Source: Nocardioides humilatus (lineage in GTDB: Bacteria; Actinomycetota; Actinomycetes; Propionibacteriales; Nocardioidaceae). From it: a stretch of 64,000 nucleotides of DNA. The stretch is from assembly GCF_008373755.1 (NCBI RefSeq), contig NZ_VUJV01000010.1, forward strand, positions 62,001-126,000, written 5' to 3'. The translations under genes and the position numbers were made by a program. Positions 28,090-36,913 of the stretch are shown here, piece by piece. Position 1 is the first letter of the stretch. Every line of letters begins with the position of its first letter. Below the pieces are notes generated by a model, which saw only the letters and a list, made by a program, of their open reading frames with translations, ran no database searches and was not told where the DNA came from.

Positions 28090-29442
28090 CTACGGCCGAG
28101 CCTCGAAACCGATGATGGCGGGCCGGAGGTCCTCCACAGGAGGCTCCCAGGTCGCCGGGTCGGCCGGCACCTGGTTTCCACTGCGGATGTCCTTGACCTC
28201 GTGGGTGGTGGCTCCGGACTCGTCGGTGCTCGAGAACCACACGTAGGGGATGCCGCGCCGGTCGGCGTGGCGGATCTGCTTGCCGAACTTGGCCGCCGTC
28301 GGGGCGACCTCGCAGGGGATGCCGCGGGCGCGGAGCGCGGTCGCGACGTCGTCGGCCTGCTGACGGGTCTCCTCGTCGGAGACCGACACCAGCACAGCGC
28401 TCGGCACGGAGCGGTCGCCGGTGACGACGCCGCGCTGGACCAACGGCACCAGCACGCGACTGACGCCCAGGGAGATGCCGACGCCGGGGTAGGTCGTACG
28501 GCCATCGCTCGCGAGCGCGTCGTAACGACCGCCCGAGCAGATCGAGCCGAGCGACTCGTAGCCGTCGAGGCGGGTCTCGAAGACCGTGCCCGTGTAGTAG
28601 TCGAGGCCGCGCGCGATCGAGAGATCGGCTTCGATGCGGACCGTGTCGGTCGCCAGGCCGGCCGTGCCCCGCAACAGCTGGGCGAGCTCGTCGAGACCCT
28701 CGTCGAGCAGCGGGTGCTCGACGCCGAGGGCGCGCACCCGGTCGACGAAGGAGTCATCGGGCGTGCGGATGGTCGCCAGCGCGAGGCACTGCTGGGCCTG
28801 CTCGTCGGTGAGGCCGGCCTCGGCGACCAGCAGCTTGGCCACCTGCTCGGGTGCGAGCTTGTCGAGCTTGTCGACCAGCCGCATGACCTCGTCGACGTCG
28901 CTCGCGCCCAGACCGAGGTAGAAGCCCTGGATCAGCTTGCGGTTGTTGACCTGGAGCCGGAAGCCGGGGAGGAAGGACAGCTTGGCCAGCGCGTCGAGCA
29001 TCACCCGGGTGACCTCGATGTCGTGGTGGAACGGGAGCACGTCGCGACCGACGATGTCGATGTCGGCCTGGAGGAACTCGCGGAAGCGACCCTCCTGCGG
29101 GCGCTCGCCGCGCCAGACCTTCTGGATCTGGTAGCGGCGGAACGGGAACTCGAGCTTGCCGGCGTTCTCCAGGACGTAGCGGGCGAACGGCACCGTGAGG
29201 TCGAAGTGGAGGCCGATGCCGGCATCCCCGGTCTCGTCGTGCAGGCGCTTGAGGACGTAGACCTCCTTGGAGGTGTCGCCCTTGCGCAGGAGCTGGTCCA
29301 TCGGCTCGACCGCACGCGTCTCGACGTTGGCGAAGCCGTGCAGCTCGAAGGTCGCGGCGAGGGTCGCGACGACGTGCTGCTCCACGACCCGCTGGGCAGG
29401 GAGGAACTCGGGGAAGCCGCTCAGCGGCGCAGGCTTGGCCAC
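28090..29442 (-). CDS. hisS: Histidyl-tRNA synthetase
   Basis: A 450-residue class II synthetase, beginning MAKPAPLSGFPEFLPAQRVVEQ if the GTG at 29442 is used. Motif 2 includes FRREFLQADIDIVG-like FREFLQADIDIVG; the histidine-binding stretch GLDYYTGTVFE and SGGRYDAL follow, and a C-terminal anticodon domain ends DIRSGNQVP. The GTG start lies 1 nt beyond the MBL gene stop and fits the family N-terminus. An ATG at 29481 would add 13 residues overlapping that gene. It sits in the conserved MBL-hisS-aspS order. Confidence 0.95.
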   Translation of the reverse strand: MAKPAPLSGFPEFLPAQRVVEQHVVATLAATFELHGFANVETRAVEPMDQLLRKGDTSKEVYVLKRLHDETGDAGIGLHFDLTVPFARYVLENAGKLEFPFRRYQIQKVWRGERPQEGRFREFLQADIDIVGRDVLPFHHDIEVTRVMLDALAKLSFLPGFRLQVNNRKLIQGFYLGLGASDVDEVMRLVDKLDKLAPEQVAKLLVAEAGLTDEQAQQCLALATIRTPDDSFVDRVRALGVEHPLLDEGLDELAQLLRGTAGLATDTVRIEADLSIARGLDYYTGTVFETRLDGYESLGSICSGGRYDALASDGRTTYPGVGISLGVSRVLVPLVQRGVVTGDRSVPSAVLVSVSDEETRQQADDVATALRARGIPCEVAPTAAKFGKQIRHADRRGIPYVWFSSTDESGATTHEVKDIRSGNQVPADPATWEPPVEDLRPAIIGFEARP

Positions 29443-29443
29443 G

Positions 29444-30175
29444 TCACAGCCCCCGGCTGACTCGTCCGGCGGTGCCGCCATCGACGGGGTCCTGGAGCTC
29501 GAGCAGGAAGGGGTTGGTCGCACGCTCGCGACCGATGGACGTCTGGCCGCCGTGGCCCGGCAGCACGACGACGTCGTCGGGCAGCGTCAGCACCTTGCTG
29601 GCCAGGCTGCGCAGCATCGTCAGGTGGTCACCCCCCGGCAGGTCGGTGCGGCCGATCGAGCCCTCGAACAGCAGGTCGCCGGAGAACATGACCTCGCTGA
29701 CGTCCGCGTGGTCGGCGTACGGCGTCCGGAACGTCACGGAACCCGGGGTGTGTCCGGGCGTGTGGTCGACGACGAAGCGCAGGCCCGCGAGCTCGAGGTC
29801 GACGCCGTCGGCGAGCTCACGCACGTCATCAGGCTCCGCGAACTCGAACTTGCCCTCGGGCATGCCGAGCATCATCGCGGCCGTCTCACGGGAGATGCCG
29901 GCCAGCGGGTCGGCGAGGAGGTGGCGGTCCTGCGGGTGGATCCACGCGGTCGCGTCGTAGGTGCCGGCAACCGGCGTCACGCTCCACATGTGGTCGATGT
30001 GGCCGTGGGTGAGGAGGATCGCCACGGGCTTGAGCTTGTGCTCACGGATCACGTCGGCGATGCCGGGAGCGGCGTCCTTCCCGGGGTCGATCACCACGCA
30101 CTCCGCGCCTGCAGAAGTGGCGGCGACGTAGCAGTTGGTGCCCCATGGTCCTGCGGGGAAGCCGGCGATCAGCAC
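29444..30175 (-). CDS. MBL-fold metallo-hydrolase (glyoxalase II-like)
   Basis: A 243-residue metallo-beta-lactamase fold hydrolase, possibly a thioester hydrolase. The metal-binding motif is ILLTHGHIDHMWSVTPVAG, later ligands are in VDHTPGHTPGS, FSGDLLFEGSIGRTD and VVLPGHGGQTSIG. The substrate is not deducible; the family's usual position upstream of hisS is conserved. GTG start at 30175 with TAGGCT 6 nt upstream, consistent with a leaderless mRNA. It is divergent from the DUF349 gene. Confidence 0.9.
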   Translation of the reverse strand: MLIAGFPAGPWGTNCYVAATSAGAECVVIDPGKDAAPGIADVIREHKLKPVAILLTHGHIDHMWSVTPVAGTYDATAWIHPQDRHLLADPLAGISRETAAMMLGMPEGKFEFAEPDDVRELADGVDLELAGLRFVVDHTPGHTPGSVTFRTPYADHADVSEVMFSGDLLFEGSIGRTDLPGGDHLTMLRSLASKVLTLPDDVVVLPGHGGQTSIGRERATNPFLLELQDPVDGGTAGRVSRGL

Positions 30176-30221
30176 CGACCCAGCCTATCGGCCAGCCTGC
30201 TCTCCTTTAGCATTGCCCATT

Positions 30222-31448
30222 GTGACTGCGAGCGAGTGGGGCAGAGTCGACAACGACGGCACTGTCTATGTGAAGACGGCCGACGGCGAACGGTCAGTCG
30301 GACAGATGCCGGACGCCACTCCGACGGAGGCGATGGAGTTCTACACGCGGCGCTTCGAAGCGCTCGCGGTGACCGTCGAGCTCCTGCACAAGCGGGTGCT
30401 CTCGGGGGTGTTGTCCCCCGACGAGGCGATGCACGCCATCAAGTCCCTGCGCGAGCAGGTGACCGACGCCCACGCCGTCGGCGACCTCGCGCAGCTCGGT
30501 GCGCGGCTCGACGAGCTCGGCCCGGTCCTCGCGGCTCAGCGGGAGGCGCGTCGTACGGAGAAGGCACGACGCTCCACCGAGGCAGCTGGCGAGAAGGAGA
30601 AGCTCGCCGTCGAGGCCGAGGCGATCGCCCACGGCAACGACTGGAAGCACGGCGCCAACCGGCTCCGCGACCTCCTCGAGCAGTGGAAGAAGCTGCCCCG
30701 GATCGAGAAGGCCGCCGACGACGCGCTGTGGAAGCGCTTCTCCTCGGCGCGCTCGGCCTACACCAAGGCCCGCAAGGTCCACTTCGCCGAGCTCGACGAG
30801 AAGGGCGAGGCCGCGCGCATCATCAAGGAGCGCCTCGCCAAGGAGGCCGAGGGCCTCTCGAGCTCCACCGACTGGGGCCCGACCGCGGGCCGCTACCGCG
30901 ACATGATGCGCGACTGGAAGGCCGCCGGATCGGCCCCCAAGGGCATCGACGACGAGCTCTGGAAGCGCTTCCGTGGCGCCCAGGATGTCTTCTTCACTGC
31001 CCGCGACGAGGCCAACGCAGCGCTCGACGCAGAGTTCGCCGCCAACGCGGTGGTCAAGGAACAGCTGATCGTCGAGGCTGAGGCGCTCCTGCCCGTTACC
31101 GACCTCATCGCCGCCAAGGCCGCCTTCCGCGACCTCGCCGACCGCTGGGACGAGGCCGGCAAGGTCCCCCGCGACCGCATCAAGGAGCTCGAGGGCCGCA
31201 TGCGCACCGTCGAGCAGGCGATCCGCAAGGTCGAGGACGAGCACTGGAAGCGCACCGACCCCGAGAAGTCCGCCCGTGCCGACGACATGGTGTCCAAGCT
31301 CGAGGCCGCCATCGCCGACCTCGAGGCCAAGCTCGACAAGGCCCGCGCGGCCGGTGACGCCAAGAAGGTCAAGGATCTCGAGGAGAACCTCGAGGGTCGC
31401 AGGTCCTTCCTCGACATGGCCAAGCAGGCCAGCGCCGACTACAGCTGA
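30222..31448 (+). CDS. DUF349 domain protein
   Basis: A 408-residue, almost wholly helical soluble protein with three successive DUF349 repeats. Each has a W-K/R-x-A or WKKLPRIEKAADDALWKRF-like pattern, seen at WKKLPRIEKAADDALW, WKAAGSAPKGIDDELWKRF and WDEAGKVPRDRIKELEGRM. The C-terminus is a coiled coil (KLEAAIADLEAKLDKARA). DUF349 proteins are of unknown function. The GTG at 30222 has TAGCAT at 30208-30213 just upstream, so a leaderless start is likely; a longer frame from 30135 runs into the divergent gene. It ends in the palindrome at 31474. Confidence 0.88.
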   Translation: MTASEWGRVDNDGTVYVKTADGERSVGQMPDATPTEAMEFYTRRFEALAVTVELLHKRVLSGVLSPDEAMHAIKSLREQVTDAHAVGDLAQLGARLDELGPVLAAQREARRTEKARRSTEAAGEKEKLAVEAEAIAHGNDWKHGANRLRDLLEQWKKLPRIEKAADDALWKRFSSARSAYTKARKVHFAELDEKGEAARIIKERLAKEAEGLSSSTDWGPTAGRYRDMMRDWKAAGSAPKGIDDELWKRFRGAQDVFFTARDEANAALDAEFAANAVVKEQLIVEAEALLPVTDLIAAKAAFRDLADRWDEAGKVPRDRIKELEGRMRTVEQAIRKVEDEHWKRTDPEKSARADDMVSKLEAAIADLEAKLDKARAAGDAKKVKDLEENLEGRRSFLDMAKQASADYS

Positions 31449-31473
31449 GAGCGGCTACTGCCGGACGCTCACG

Positions 31474-31507
31474 TGCAGGAATCCCCGGTGCACCGGGGAT
31501 TCCTGCA
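31474..31507. repeat. 34-bp perfect palindrome, left copy
   Basis: TGCAGGAATCCCCGGTG is followed directly by its reverse complement, with no spacer. The sequence then continues GTTTTGGGGGG, so it can also act as the DUF349 terminator on the plus strand, 26 nt beyond the stop. An identical copy lies at 32669-32702. Confidence 0.9.
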
Positions 31508-31591
31508 GTTTTGGGGGGTTGCAAACCCCTGGAACCGCGGGAACGGCCTGGGTGCTGTGACACGAGGGGCTCAGAGAGATTGTTCCAGCCG

Positions 31592-32542
31592 CTATGCGGC
31601 GCCCGCCGATGCCTCGATCAGCCGTTGGAGCCGCGCTGCCAACTGGTCCGGGTGCTCCAGGTCCCACCATGTGATCCGAAAGGGACGCCAGCCCGTTAGC
31701 TCCATGATGCGCTCCTCGCGGCGCTTCTCCCGAAGGACCGCCGCGGTCACGTCCTCGCCGGGTCGCAGATGCCGCTGGTACTTGACCTTCCCATCGAACT
31801 CGATCCACACCTTCTGGTCGGGCAGGGCGAAGTCGAGGAGCGCGACCAGTTCGTCGGCATCACGAACTTCGAACTGAGGAACGGGTCGCGGGAAGTGACG
31901 GCGCCACAGGAAACACAAGGTGCGGGTCTCGCCGACCGACTCGATCCGCGGATCCGACAGCCGGATGACCAGGTCGGTTCGCAGGGAGAAGGGCCAGCCG
32001 ACGATCGCGATCTCAAAACGTTCCTGCAGTTCGGCCTTGGTGAAGTCGCCGCGATGGAGGAAGTGGTTGGCCACCACCAACGTGCTCTCCACGCTACCCA
32101 CGGTCGCTGCTTCGAGGGTGGCGCGTAACGGCGAGCTGATGGCGACGCCGTACGCCGACTGGCAGTCGCCCTCCAGAACCCTGCCGCAATGCTGCTGAAT
32201 GCCGGCCTCGCGTCGCCCAGCCTTGCCATCGTCGCGGGTCAGGTGCACATCATCGAGGCCGAATCCCCAGACAGGGGCGTCCAGTAGGGGTAAAGCAGAA
32301 ACGTGGCTGAGGAACACAGCGGTCTGCGCCTGTCGGTAAGCCGCTCGGCTACGAACTGCGTACTGCTGTTCGGCCGTCATCGACCTCCACGAGGGCCCAT
32401 CGGTGTAGGCACCACGCCGCGGTCTCGCCAGTGCGCCAGAAGCAAGGGCCTTTGCAATCGTTCGGTCGGACTCGCCGCCCGCAATCAGCTCGCGACGAAG
32501 GCTAACCGGGGCCAGGCGTGGGTCCTCGGGATTGATGAGCAT
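31592..32542 (-). CDS. DUF559/VSR-like endonuclease-domain protein with AbiEi-like N-terminus
   Basis: A 316-residue two-part protein. The N-terminus (residues 14-50, RRELIAGGESDRTIAKALAS then LARPRRGAYTD) looks like the winged-helix domain of AbiEi-type antitoxins. The C-terminus matches DUF559, a PD-(D/E)XK-like fold: ETRTLCFLW, LLDFALPDQKVWIEFDGKVKY with Asp237, Glu248 and Asp250, then EKRREERIMELTGWRPFRITWWDL. The ATG at 32542 is preferred over an upstream in-frame start at 32575. No partner toxin is adjacent. It is bracketed by palindromes, suggesting spread as a small unit. The nuclease activity is inferred. Confidence 0.75.
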   Translation of the reverse strand: MLINPEDPRLAPVSLRRELIAGGESDRTIAKALASGALARPRRGAYTDGPSWRSMTAEQQYAVRSRAAYRQAQTAVFLSHVSALPLLDAPVWGFGLDDVHLTRDDGKAGRREAGIQQHCGRVLEGDCQSAYGVAISSPLRATLEAATVGSVESTLVVANHFLHRGDFTKAELQERFEIAIVGWPFSLRTDLVIRLSDPRIESVGETRTLCFLWRRHFPRPVPQFEVRDADELVALLDFALPDQKVWIEFDGKVKYQRHLRPGEDVTAAVLREKRREERIMELTGWRPFRITWWDLEHPDQLAARLQRLIEASAGAA

Positions 32543-32668
32543 GCGCAGACCCTCGCGGAGGGTACGGCTCCGCACCGATGACCGAGTTCAGACCTGTGGA
32601 CGGCTGGCGTTCGCCGCTTGGCAAGGGACGGATTCTGGCGCTTCTGGGTGGTTGCAACGGCCCAGAAC

Positions 32669-32702
32669 TGCAGGAATCCCCGGTGCACCGGGGATTCCTG
32701 CA
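32669..32702. repeat. 34-bp perfect palindrome, right copy
   Basis: Identical to the copy at 31474-31507; here it extends to 38 bp (32667-32704, ACTGCA at one end and TGCAGT at the other). It lies about 20 nt after the relA stop on the minus strand, so it may serve as relA terminator. The inner side reads CCCAGAAC on the plus strand, mirroring the GTTTTGGG next to the left copy. Confidence 0.9.
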
Positions 32703-32722
32703 GTCACGCCCCGCGACGGCGG

Positions 32723-35050
32723 CTACTGCGTGACGCGGTAGGCGTCGAACACGCCGGGGATGCTGCGGACGTTCTTGAGCACGGTGTCGAGGTGCTTGGC
32801 GTCCGCCATCTCGAAGGTGAAGCGGGTCTTGGCGACCCGGTCACGCGTGGTGGTGAGGTTGGCGGACAGGATGTTCACGTGGGCGTCGGACAGCACCATG
32901 GTGATGTCGGACAGCAGCCGTGAGCGGTCGAGGGCCTCGACCTGGATGTTGACCAGGAAGGTCGTCTGACCGGTCGGGGCCCACTCGACCTCGAGCACCT
33001 TCTCCGGCTGCTCGAGCAGGTTGGATGCATTGGTGCAGTCCTTGCGGTGCACCGAGACGCCACCCCCCTTGGTCACGAAGCCCAAGATGGCGTCGGGCGG
33101 GACCGGGGTGCAGCACTTGGCGAGCTTCACCCAGACGTCCGGAGCACTCTTCACGATGACGCCGGCGTCGGTGCCGGGCGCGAGGCGCCGGGGCCGGCTG
33201 CGGCGACCGGTGATGGTGATGGCCTCGGCGAGGTCCTCTTGGGCTCCCTCGTCACCGCCGTGCAGCTCGATGACGCGTCGTACGACGGCCTGGGCACCCA
33301 GGTTGCCCTCGCCCACCGCGGCGTAGAGCGCCGTGACGTCGGCGAGGCGGAAGTGCTCGGCGATCAGGTTGAGCGAGTCGTGCGTCAGGAGTCGTTGGAG
33401 GGGCAGGCCCTCCTTGCGCATGAGCTTGGCGATCTCGTCCTTGCCGTGCTCGATCGCCTCCTCGCGGCGCTCCTTGGTGAACCACTGCTTGATCTTCGAG
33501 CGGGCACGGGGCGACTTGACGAAGTTGAGCCAGTCACGGGAGGGAGCGGCTGTCGGCGACTTGGAGGTGAAGACCTCGACGACGTCGCCGTTCTCCAGGG
33601 TCGACTCCAGCGGGACCAGGCGTCCGTTGACCCGCGAGCCGATCGTGCGGTGGCCGACCTCGGTGTGCACCGCGTAGGCGAAGTCGACGGGCGTCGCGTT
33701 GGACGGCAGCGCGATGACGTCGCCTCGCGGCGTGAAGACGTAGGTCTCGGTCTGGTTGATCTCAAAGCGCAGGGACTCGAGGAACTCGCCCGGGTCCTCG
33801 ACCTCGCTCTGCCAGTCGAGGAGCTGGCGGACCCAGCTCATGTCGTCGAGATCGGCGCGCTTGTCGGTGTCGGTGCCGGTGCGGCCGTCCTCCTTGTACT
33901 TCCAGTGGGCCGCGACACCGTATTCGGCTCGCCGGTGCTGGGAGAACGTGCGGATCTGCATCTCGACCGGCTTGCCCTGCGGACCAATGACCGTCGTGTG
34001 CAGCGACTGGTACATGTTGAACTTCGGCATCGCGACGTAGTCCTTGAACCGCCCGAGCACGGGGTTCCAGCGCGAGTGCAGCACGCCGAGGACGCCGTAG
34101 CAGTCGCGGTCCTCCTCGACGAGGATCCGGATGCCGACCAGGTCGTAGATGTCGGAGAAGTCGCGGCCTCCGACGATCATCTTCTGGTAGATCGAGTAGT
34201 AGTGCTTCGGCCGCCCGGTGACGGTCGCCTTGATCTTGGCGTCGCGCAGGTCCTTCTCGACCTGGGTGATCACTTCGGCGAGGAACTGGTCGCGCGACGG
34301 CGCCCGCTCCGCGACCATCCGCACGATCTCGTCGTAGATCTTGGGGTGCAGGGTCGCGAACGCGAGGTCCTCGAGCTCCCACTTGATCGTGTTCATGCCG
34401 AGCCGGTGCGCGAGCGGCGCGTAGATGTCGAGCGTCTCGCGAGCCGTGCGCTCCTGGCTCTTCTGCGGCACGTAGCGCAGCGTGCGCATGTTGTGGAGCC
34501 GGTCGGCGAGCTTGATGACGAGCACCCGGATGTCGCGCGACATCGCGACGATCATCTTGCGGATCGTCTCCGCCTGCGCGGAGTCGCCGTAGACGACCTT
34601 GTCGAGCTTGGTCACGCCGTCGACGAGGCGCGCGACCTCGTCACCGAAGTCCCGGCGACACTCCTCCAACGTGTAGGGCGTGTCCTCGACCGTGTCGTGC
34701 AGCAGCGCCGCCACCAACGTCGGCTCCGTCATGCCGATGCCGGCGAGGATCGTCGTCACCGCGAGCGGGTGGGTGATGTAGGGATCACCGCTCTTGCGCA
34801 TCTGGGTGCCGTGCAGCCGCTCGGCGGTGACGTAGGCACGCTCGAGGAGCGCCAGGTCGGCCTTCGGGTGGCTGGCACGTACGGCGCGGAACAGCGGCTC
34901 GAGCACCGGGTTGGACGTCGACGTACGACTGCCCATCCGGGCCAGGCGGGCGCGCATGGTGCGGCCACCACCGCCGATGTCGCTCGGGGCGCTCGGGACC
35001 TCCGGAGCGCGCGCAGGAACGGGCCGATCGCCCGCCCGTTCCTCACTCAT
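32723..35050 (-). CDS. relA: Bifunctional (p)ppGpp synthetase/hydrolase (RelA/SpoT, Rel)
   Basis: The stringent-response enzyme, 775 residues. In order it has an HD hydrolase domain ([18 protein letters not shown] and [16 protein letters not shown], with intact HD), a synthetase domain ([40 protein letters not shown]), a TGS domain ([23 protein letters not shown]), and a C-terminal ACT domain. Both catalytic halves look intact, as in the single bifunctional Rel of actinobacteria. The ATG at 35050 has TAGACT 6 nt upstream, so leaderless. Its stop lies in the 11-bp repeat GCGGCTACTGC. Confidence 0.96.
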   Translation of the reverse strand: MSEERAGDRPVPARAPEVPSAPSDIGGGGRTMRARLARMGSRTSTSNPVLEPLFRAVRASHPKADLALLERAYVTAERLHGTQMRKSGDPYITHPLAVTTILAGIGMTEPTLVAALLHDTVEDTPYTLEECRRDFGDEVARLVDGVTKLDKVVYGDSAQAETIRKMIVAMSRDIRVLVIKLADRLHNMRTLRYVPQKSQERTARETLDIYAPLAHRLGMNTIKWELEDLAFATLHPKIYDEIVRMVAERAPSRDQFLAEVITQVEKDLRDAKIKATVTGRPKHYYSIYQKMIVGGRDFSDIYDLVGIRILVEEDRDCYGVLGVLHSRWNPVLGRFKDYVAMPKFNMYQSLHTTVIGPQGKPVEMQIRTFSQHRRAEYGVAAHWKYKEDGRTGTDTDKRADLDDMSWVRQLLDWQSEVEDPGEFLESLRFEINQTETYVFTPRGDVIALPSNATPVDFAYAVHTEVGHRTIGSRVNGRLVPLESTLENGDVVEVFTSKSPTAAPSRDWLNFVKSPRARSKIKQWFTKERREEAIEHGKDEIAKLMRKEGLPLQRLLTHDSLNLIAEHFRLADVTALYAAVGEGNLGAQAVVRRVIELHGGDEGAQEDLAEAITITGRRSRPRRLAPGTDAGVIVKSAPDVWVKLAKCCTPVPPDAILGFVTKGGGVSVHRKDCTNASNLLEQPEKVLEVEWAPTGQTTFLVNIQVEALDRSRLLSDITMVLSDAHVNILSANLTTTRDRVAKTRFTFEMADAKHLDTVLKNVRSIPGVFDAYRVTQ

Positions 35051-35091
35051 GTCGGGAGTCTATTAGCCAGGCGGCTGTGACTGGTCGGCGG

Positions 35092-35652
35092 TCAGACGAC
35101 CGACAGCGCCGTGACGGCGACGTCACCGACGGTCGCTCGCCCCGGGAGGAAAGACAGCTCCATCAAGAACGCCATGCCCGCAACCGTCCCACCGCAGGCC
35201 GCGACGAGGTCGGCCGTGGCGCGAGCGGTGCCACCAGTGGCGAGCACGTCGTCGATCACCAGCACCCGCTCCCCCGCCGCGACGGCGTCGCAGTGGATCT
35301 CGAGCACGGCGTCGCCGTACTCGAGCGCGTAGGCGACGGCGTGGGTCTCGCCGGGCAGCTTGCCGGCCTTGCGCACGGGGACGAACCCCACACCGAGCTC
35401 GAGGGCGACGGGCGCACCCAGGATGAACCCGCGTGCCTCCATGCCGACGACCTTGTCGACGGCCGGACGACCGTCATCGTCGCGGCCGGCGTCGGCCAAC
35501 CCCGCAACGACCGCGCGCAGTCCGTCGGGGTCGGCCAGCAGCGGGGTGATGTCCTTGAAGACGATCCCCGCCGTCGGGAAGTCCGCGACGTCGCGGACCA
35601 GGCGCGCCAGTGCGTCGGCCCCGGCGGCCTGCGCCGCCGTCAGCTCCCCCAC
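35092..35652 (-). CDS. apt: Adenine phosphoribosyltransferase
   Basis: Salvages adenine to AMP with PRPP. The 186-residue protein has the family signatures DFPTAGIVFKDITPLLADP near residue 27, GMEARGFILGAPVALELGVGF, RKAGKLPGETHAVAYALEYG and the PRPP loop VLVIDDVLATGGTARATADL. GTG start at 35652, 10 nt after secF, gives the standard length; a frame extending to 35928 lies inside secF. Gene order secD-secF-apt-relA is conserved in actinobacteria. Confidence 0.95.
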   Translation of the reverse strand: MGELTAAQAAGADALARLVRDVADFPTAGIVFKDITPLLADPDGLRAVVAGLADAGRDDDGRPAVDKVVGMEARGFILGAPVALELGVGFVPVRKAGKLPGETHAVAYALEYGDAVLEIHCDAVAAGERVLVIDDVLATGGTARATADLVAACGGTVAGMAFLMELSFLPGRATVGDVAVTALSVV

Positions 35653-35662
35653 CGGACGGCCT

Positions 35663-36913
35663 CTACTTCTTGCCGCGCTTCGACCGCGCCTGCCGCGTCG
35701 GCTGCTGACGGCCGGCACTGCTGCTCGGGGCGATCGGACGCGTCGGGGCTGGAGCGTTGCGGCCCTTGCCCATGGCGTCGTCGGACGACTGGGCGACGTT
35801 GCCGCCCTCGGCCGATGAGGCACGCTCGGTCTGGTCCGACTTGCTCGGCCGGTCGTCGCGCGGCTCGTCGGCGACCGGCATGTTGTCCTTGAAGACCGGC
35901 ACCGCGGCGTAGCGGTCGGCCAGCGCACGCTGCTTCGCCTTCGCGCGACGGGCCTGCTCCACGACCTCGGTCTCGCGCGACTTCAGCTGCACGAGGACCC
36001 GCGGTGCGAGCATGACGGAGGAGTAGACACCCGCACCCATGCCGACGAACTGTGCGAGGGCGAGGTCCTGCAGCGAGCTGGCACCGAGCTGGACGGCACT
36101 GACGTAGAGGATCGCGCCGATCGGGATCAGCGCCACGATGCTGGTGTTGATCGACCGCACCAGCGTCTGGTTGACCGCGAGGTTGGCGGCGTCGGAGTAG
36201 GACTGGCTGCTCTTGCGGAGCTTGGTGGTGTTCTCCTTGATCTTGTCGAACACGACCACCGTGTCGTAGAGGGAGAACCCGAGGATCGCGAGCAGACCGG
36301 TGACCGCGGCAGGCGTCACCTGGAAGCCGGACAGGGCGTAGACACCGATGGTCAGCGCGACGTCGTGGAACAGCGCCACGAGAGCCGCGACCGACATCTT
36401 CCACTCGCGGAAGTAGGCCCAGATGAAGAGCACGACCAGCACCAGGAACACGGCGATACCGATGAGCGCCCGCTGGGCGACCTCACGGCCCCAGCTCGGA
36501 CCGACCTGCTGGACCGAGATGTCGCTGTCGACGTCGACATCGGGGAACAGGTCGGTGATCGCGGCGGTGACGTCGTCCTCACCCGCCTGCGAGAGCTCCT
36601 CGGTGGTGAGCACCAGGGCGTCACTGCCCGCGGTGCTCACCGACGGGTTCTCCGCACCCTTGATGTCGGCGTCGGCGATCGACTCGCGCAGCTCGTCGGC
36701 ATCGTCTTGGTTGACGCCCTGGGAGACGGTGACCTTGATCTCCGTGCCGCCCTTGAACTCCACGCCGAAGTTGAGCGGCTTGACGATCACGAACGTGATC
36801 GCGAGACCGACCAGGACCGCCGTGACGCCGTACCAGAGCAGGCGTTTGCCGACGAAGTCGATCGACTTGTGACCGTTGTAGAGCTCGTTGCCGAGCCGCG
36901 ACATCTTGCCCAT
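35663..36913 (-). CDS. secF: Protein translocase subunit SecF
   Basis: Partner of SecD in the proton-driven late step of Sec export. The 416-residue protein has six TM segments, the N-terminal signature GVEFKGGTEIKVTV, the P1 loop and later TM motif TGLLAILGFSLYDTVVVFDKIKEN, and QTLVRSINTSIVALIPIGAI. A hydrophilic C-terminal extension of about 90 residues, rich in K, R, S and P (ending RSKRGKK), is longer than in proteobacteria. Its ATG shares a base with the secD stop (TGATG). Confidence 0.95.
   Translation of the reverse strand: MGKMSRLGNELYNGHKSIDFVGKRLLWYGVTAVLVGLAITFVIVKPLNFGVEFKGGTEIKVTVSQGVNQDDADELRESIADADIKGAENPSVSTAGSDALVLTTEELSQAGEDDVTAAITDLFPDVDVDSDISVQQVGPSWGREVAQRALIGIAVFLVLVVLFIWAYFREWKMSVAALVALFHDVALTIGVYALSGFQVTPAAVTGLLAILGFSLYDTVVVFDKIKENTTKLRKSSQSYSDAANLAVNQTLVRSINTSIVALIPIGAILYVSAVQLGASSLQDLALAQFVGMGAGVYSSVMLAPRVLVQLKSRETEVVEQARRAKAKQRALADRYAAVPVFKDNMPVADEPRDDRPSKSDQTERASSAEGGNVAQSSDDAMGKGRNAPAPTRPIAPSSSAGRQQPTRQARSKRGKK

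Larger units (their letters stand above)
31451..32729. mobile_element. Candidate small mobile unit carrying a DUF559 nuclease
   Basis: The DUF559-like gene is enclosed by two identical 34-bp palindromes in opposite-facing context. Inward of each palindrome the sequences are also related as inverted repeats: GTTTTGGGGGGTTGCAA on the left and GTTCTGGGCCGTTGCAA on the right, read inward. Outside, an 11-bp direct repeat GCGGCTACTGC occurs at 31451-31461 and 32719-32729. The repeat does not abut the palindromes (12-16 nt gap). There is no transposase in the unit. It separates DUF349 from relA. The interpretation as a mobile unit is inference. Confidence 0.45.

Noticed and set aside
26467-29460. 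Plus-strand frame of nearly 1,000 codons
   Set aside because: Antisense to aspS and hisS, both complete and strongly recognisable.
31474-31507. Palindrome as only a transcription terminator
   Set aside because: It may well act as one, but an identical 34-bp copy 1.2 kb away with related flanks is not explained by termination alone.
31592-32542. Complete type IV toxin-antitoxin pair
   Set aside because: The AbiEi-like domain is fused to a DUF559 nuclease, and no AbiEii-type toxin gene is adjacent.
33047-35080. Plus-strand frame opposite relA
   Set aside because: Shadow of relA; no domain or start signal.
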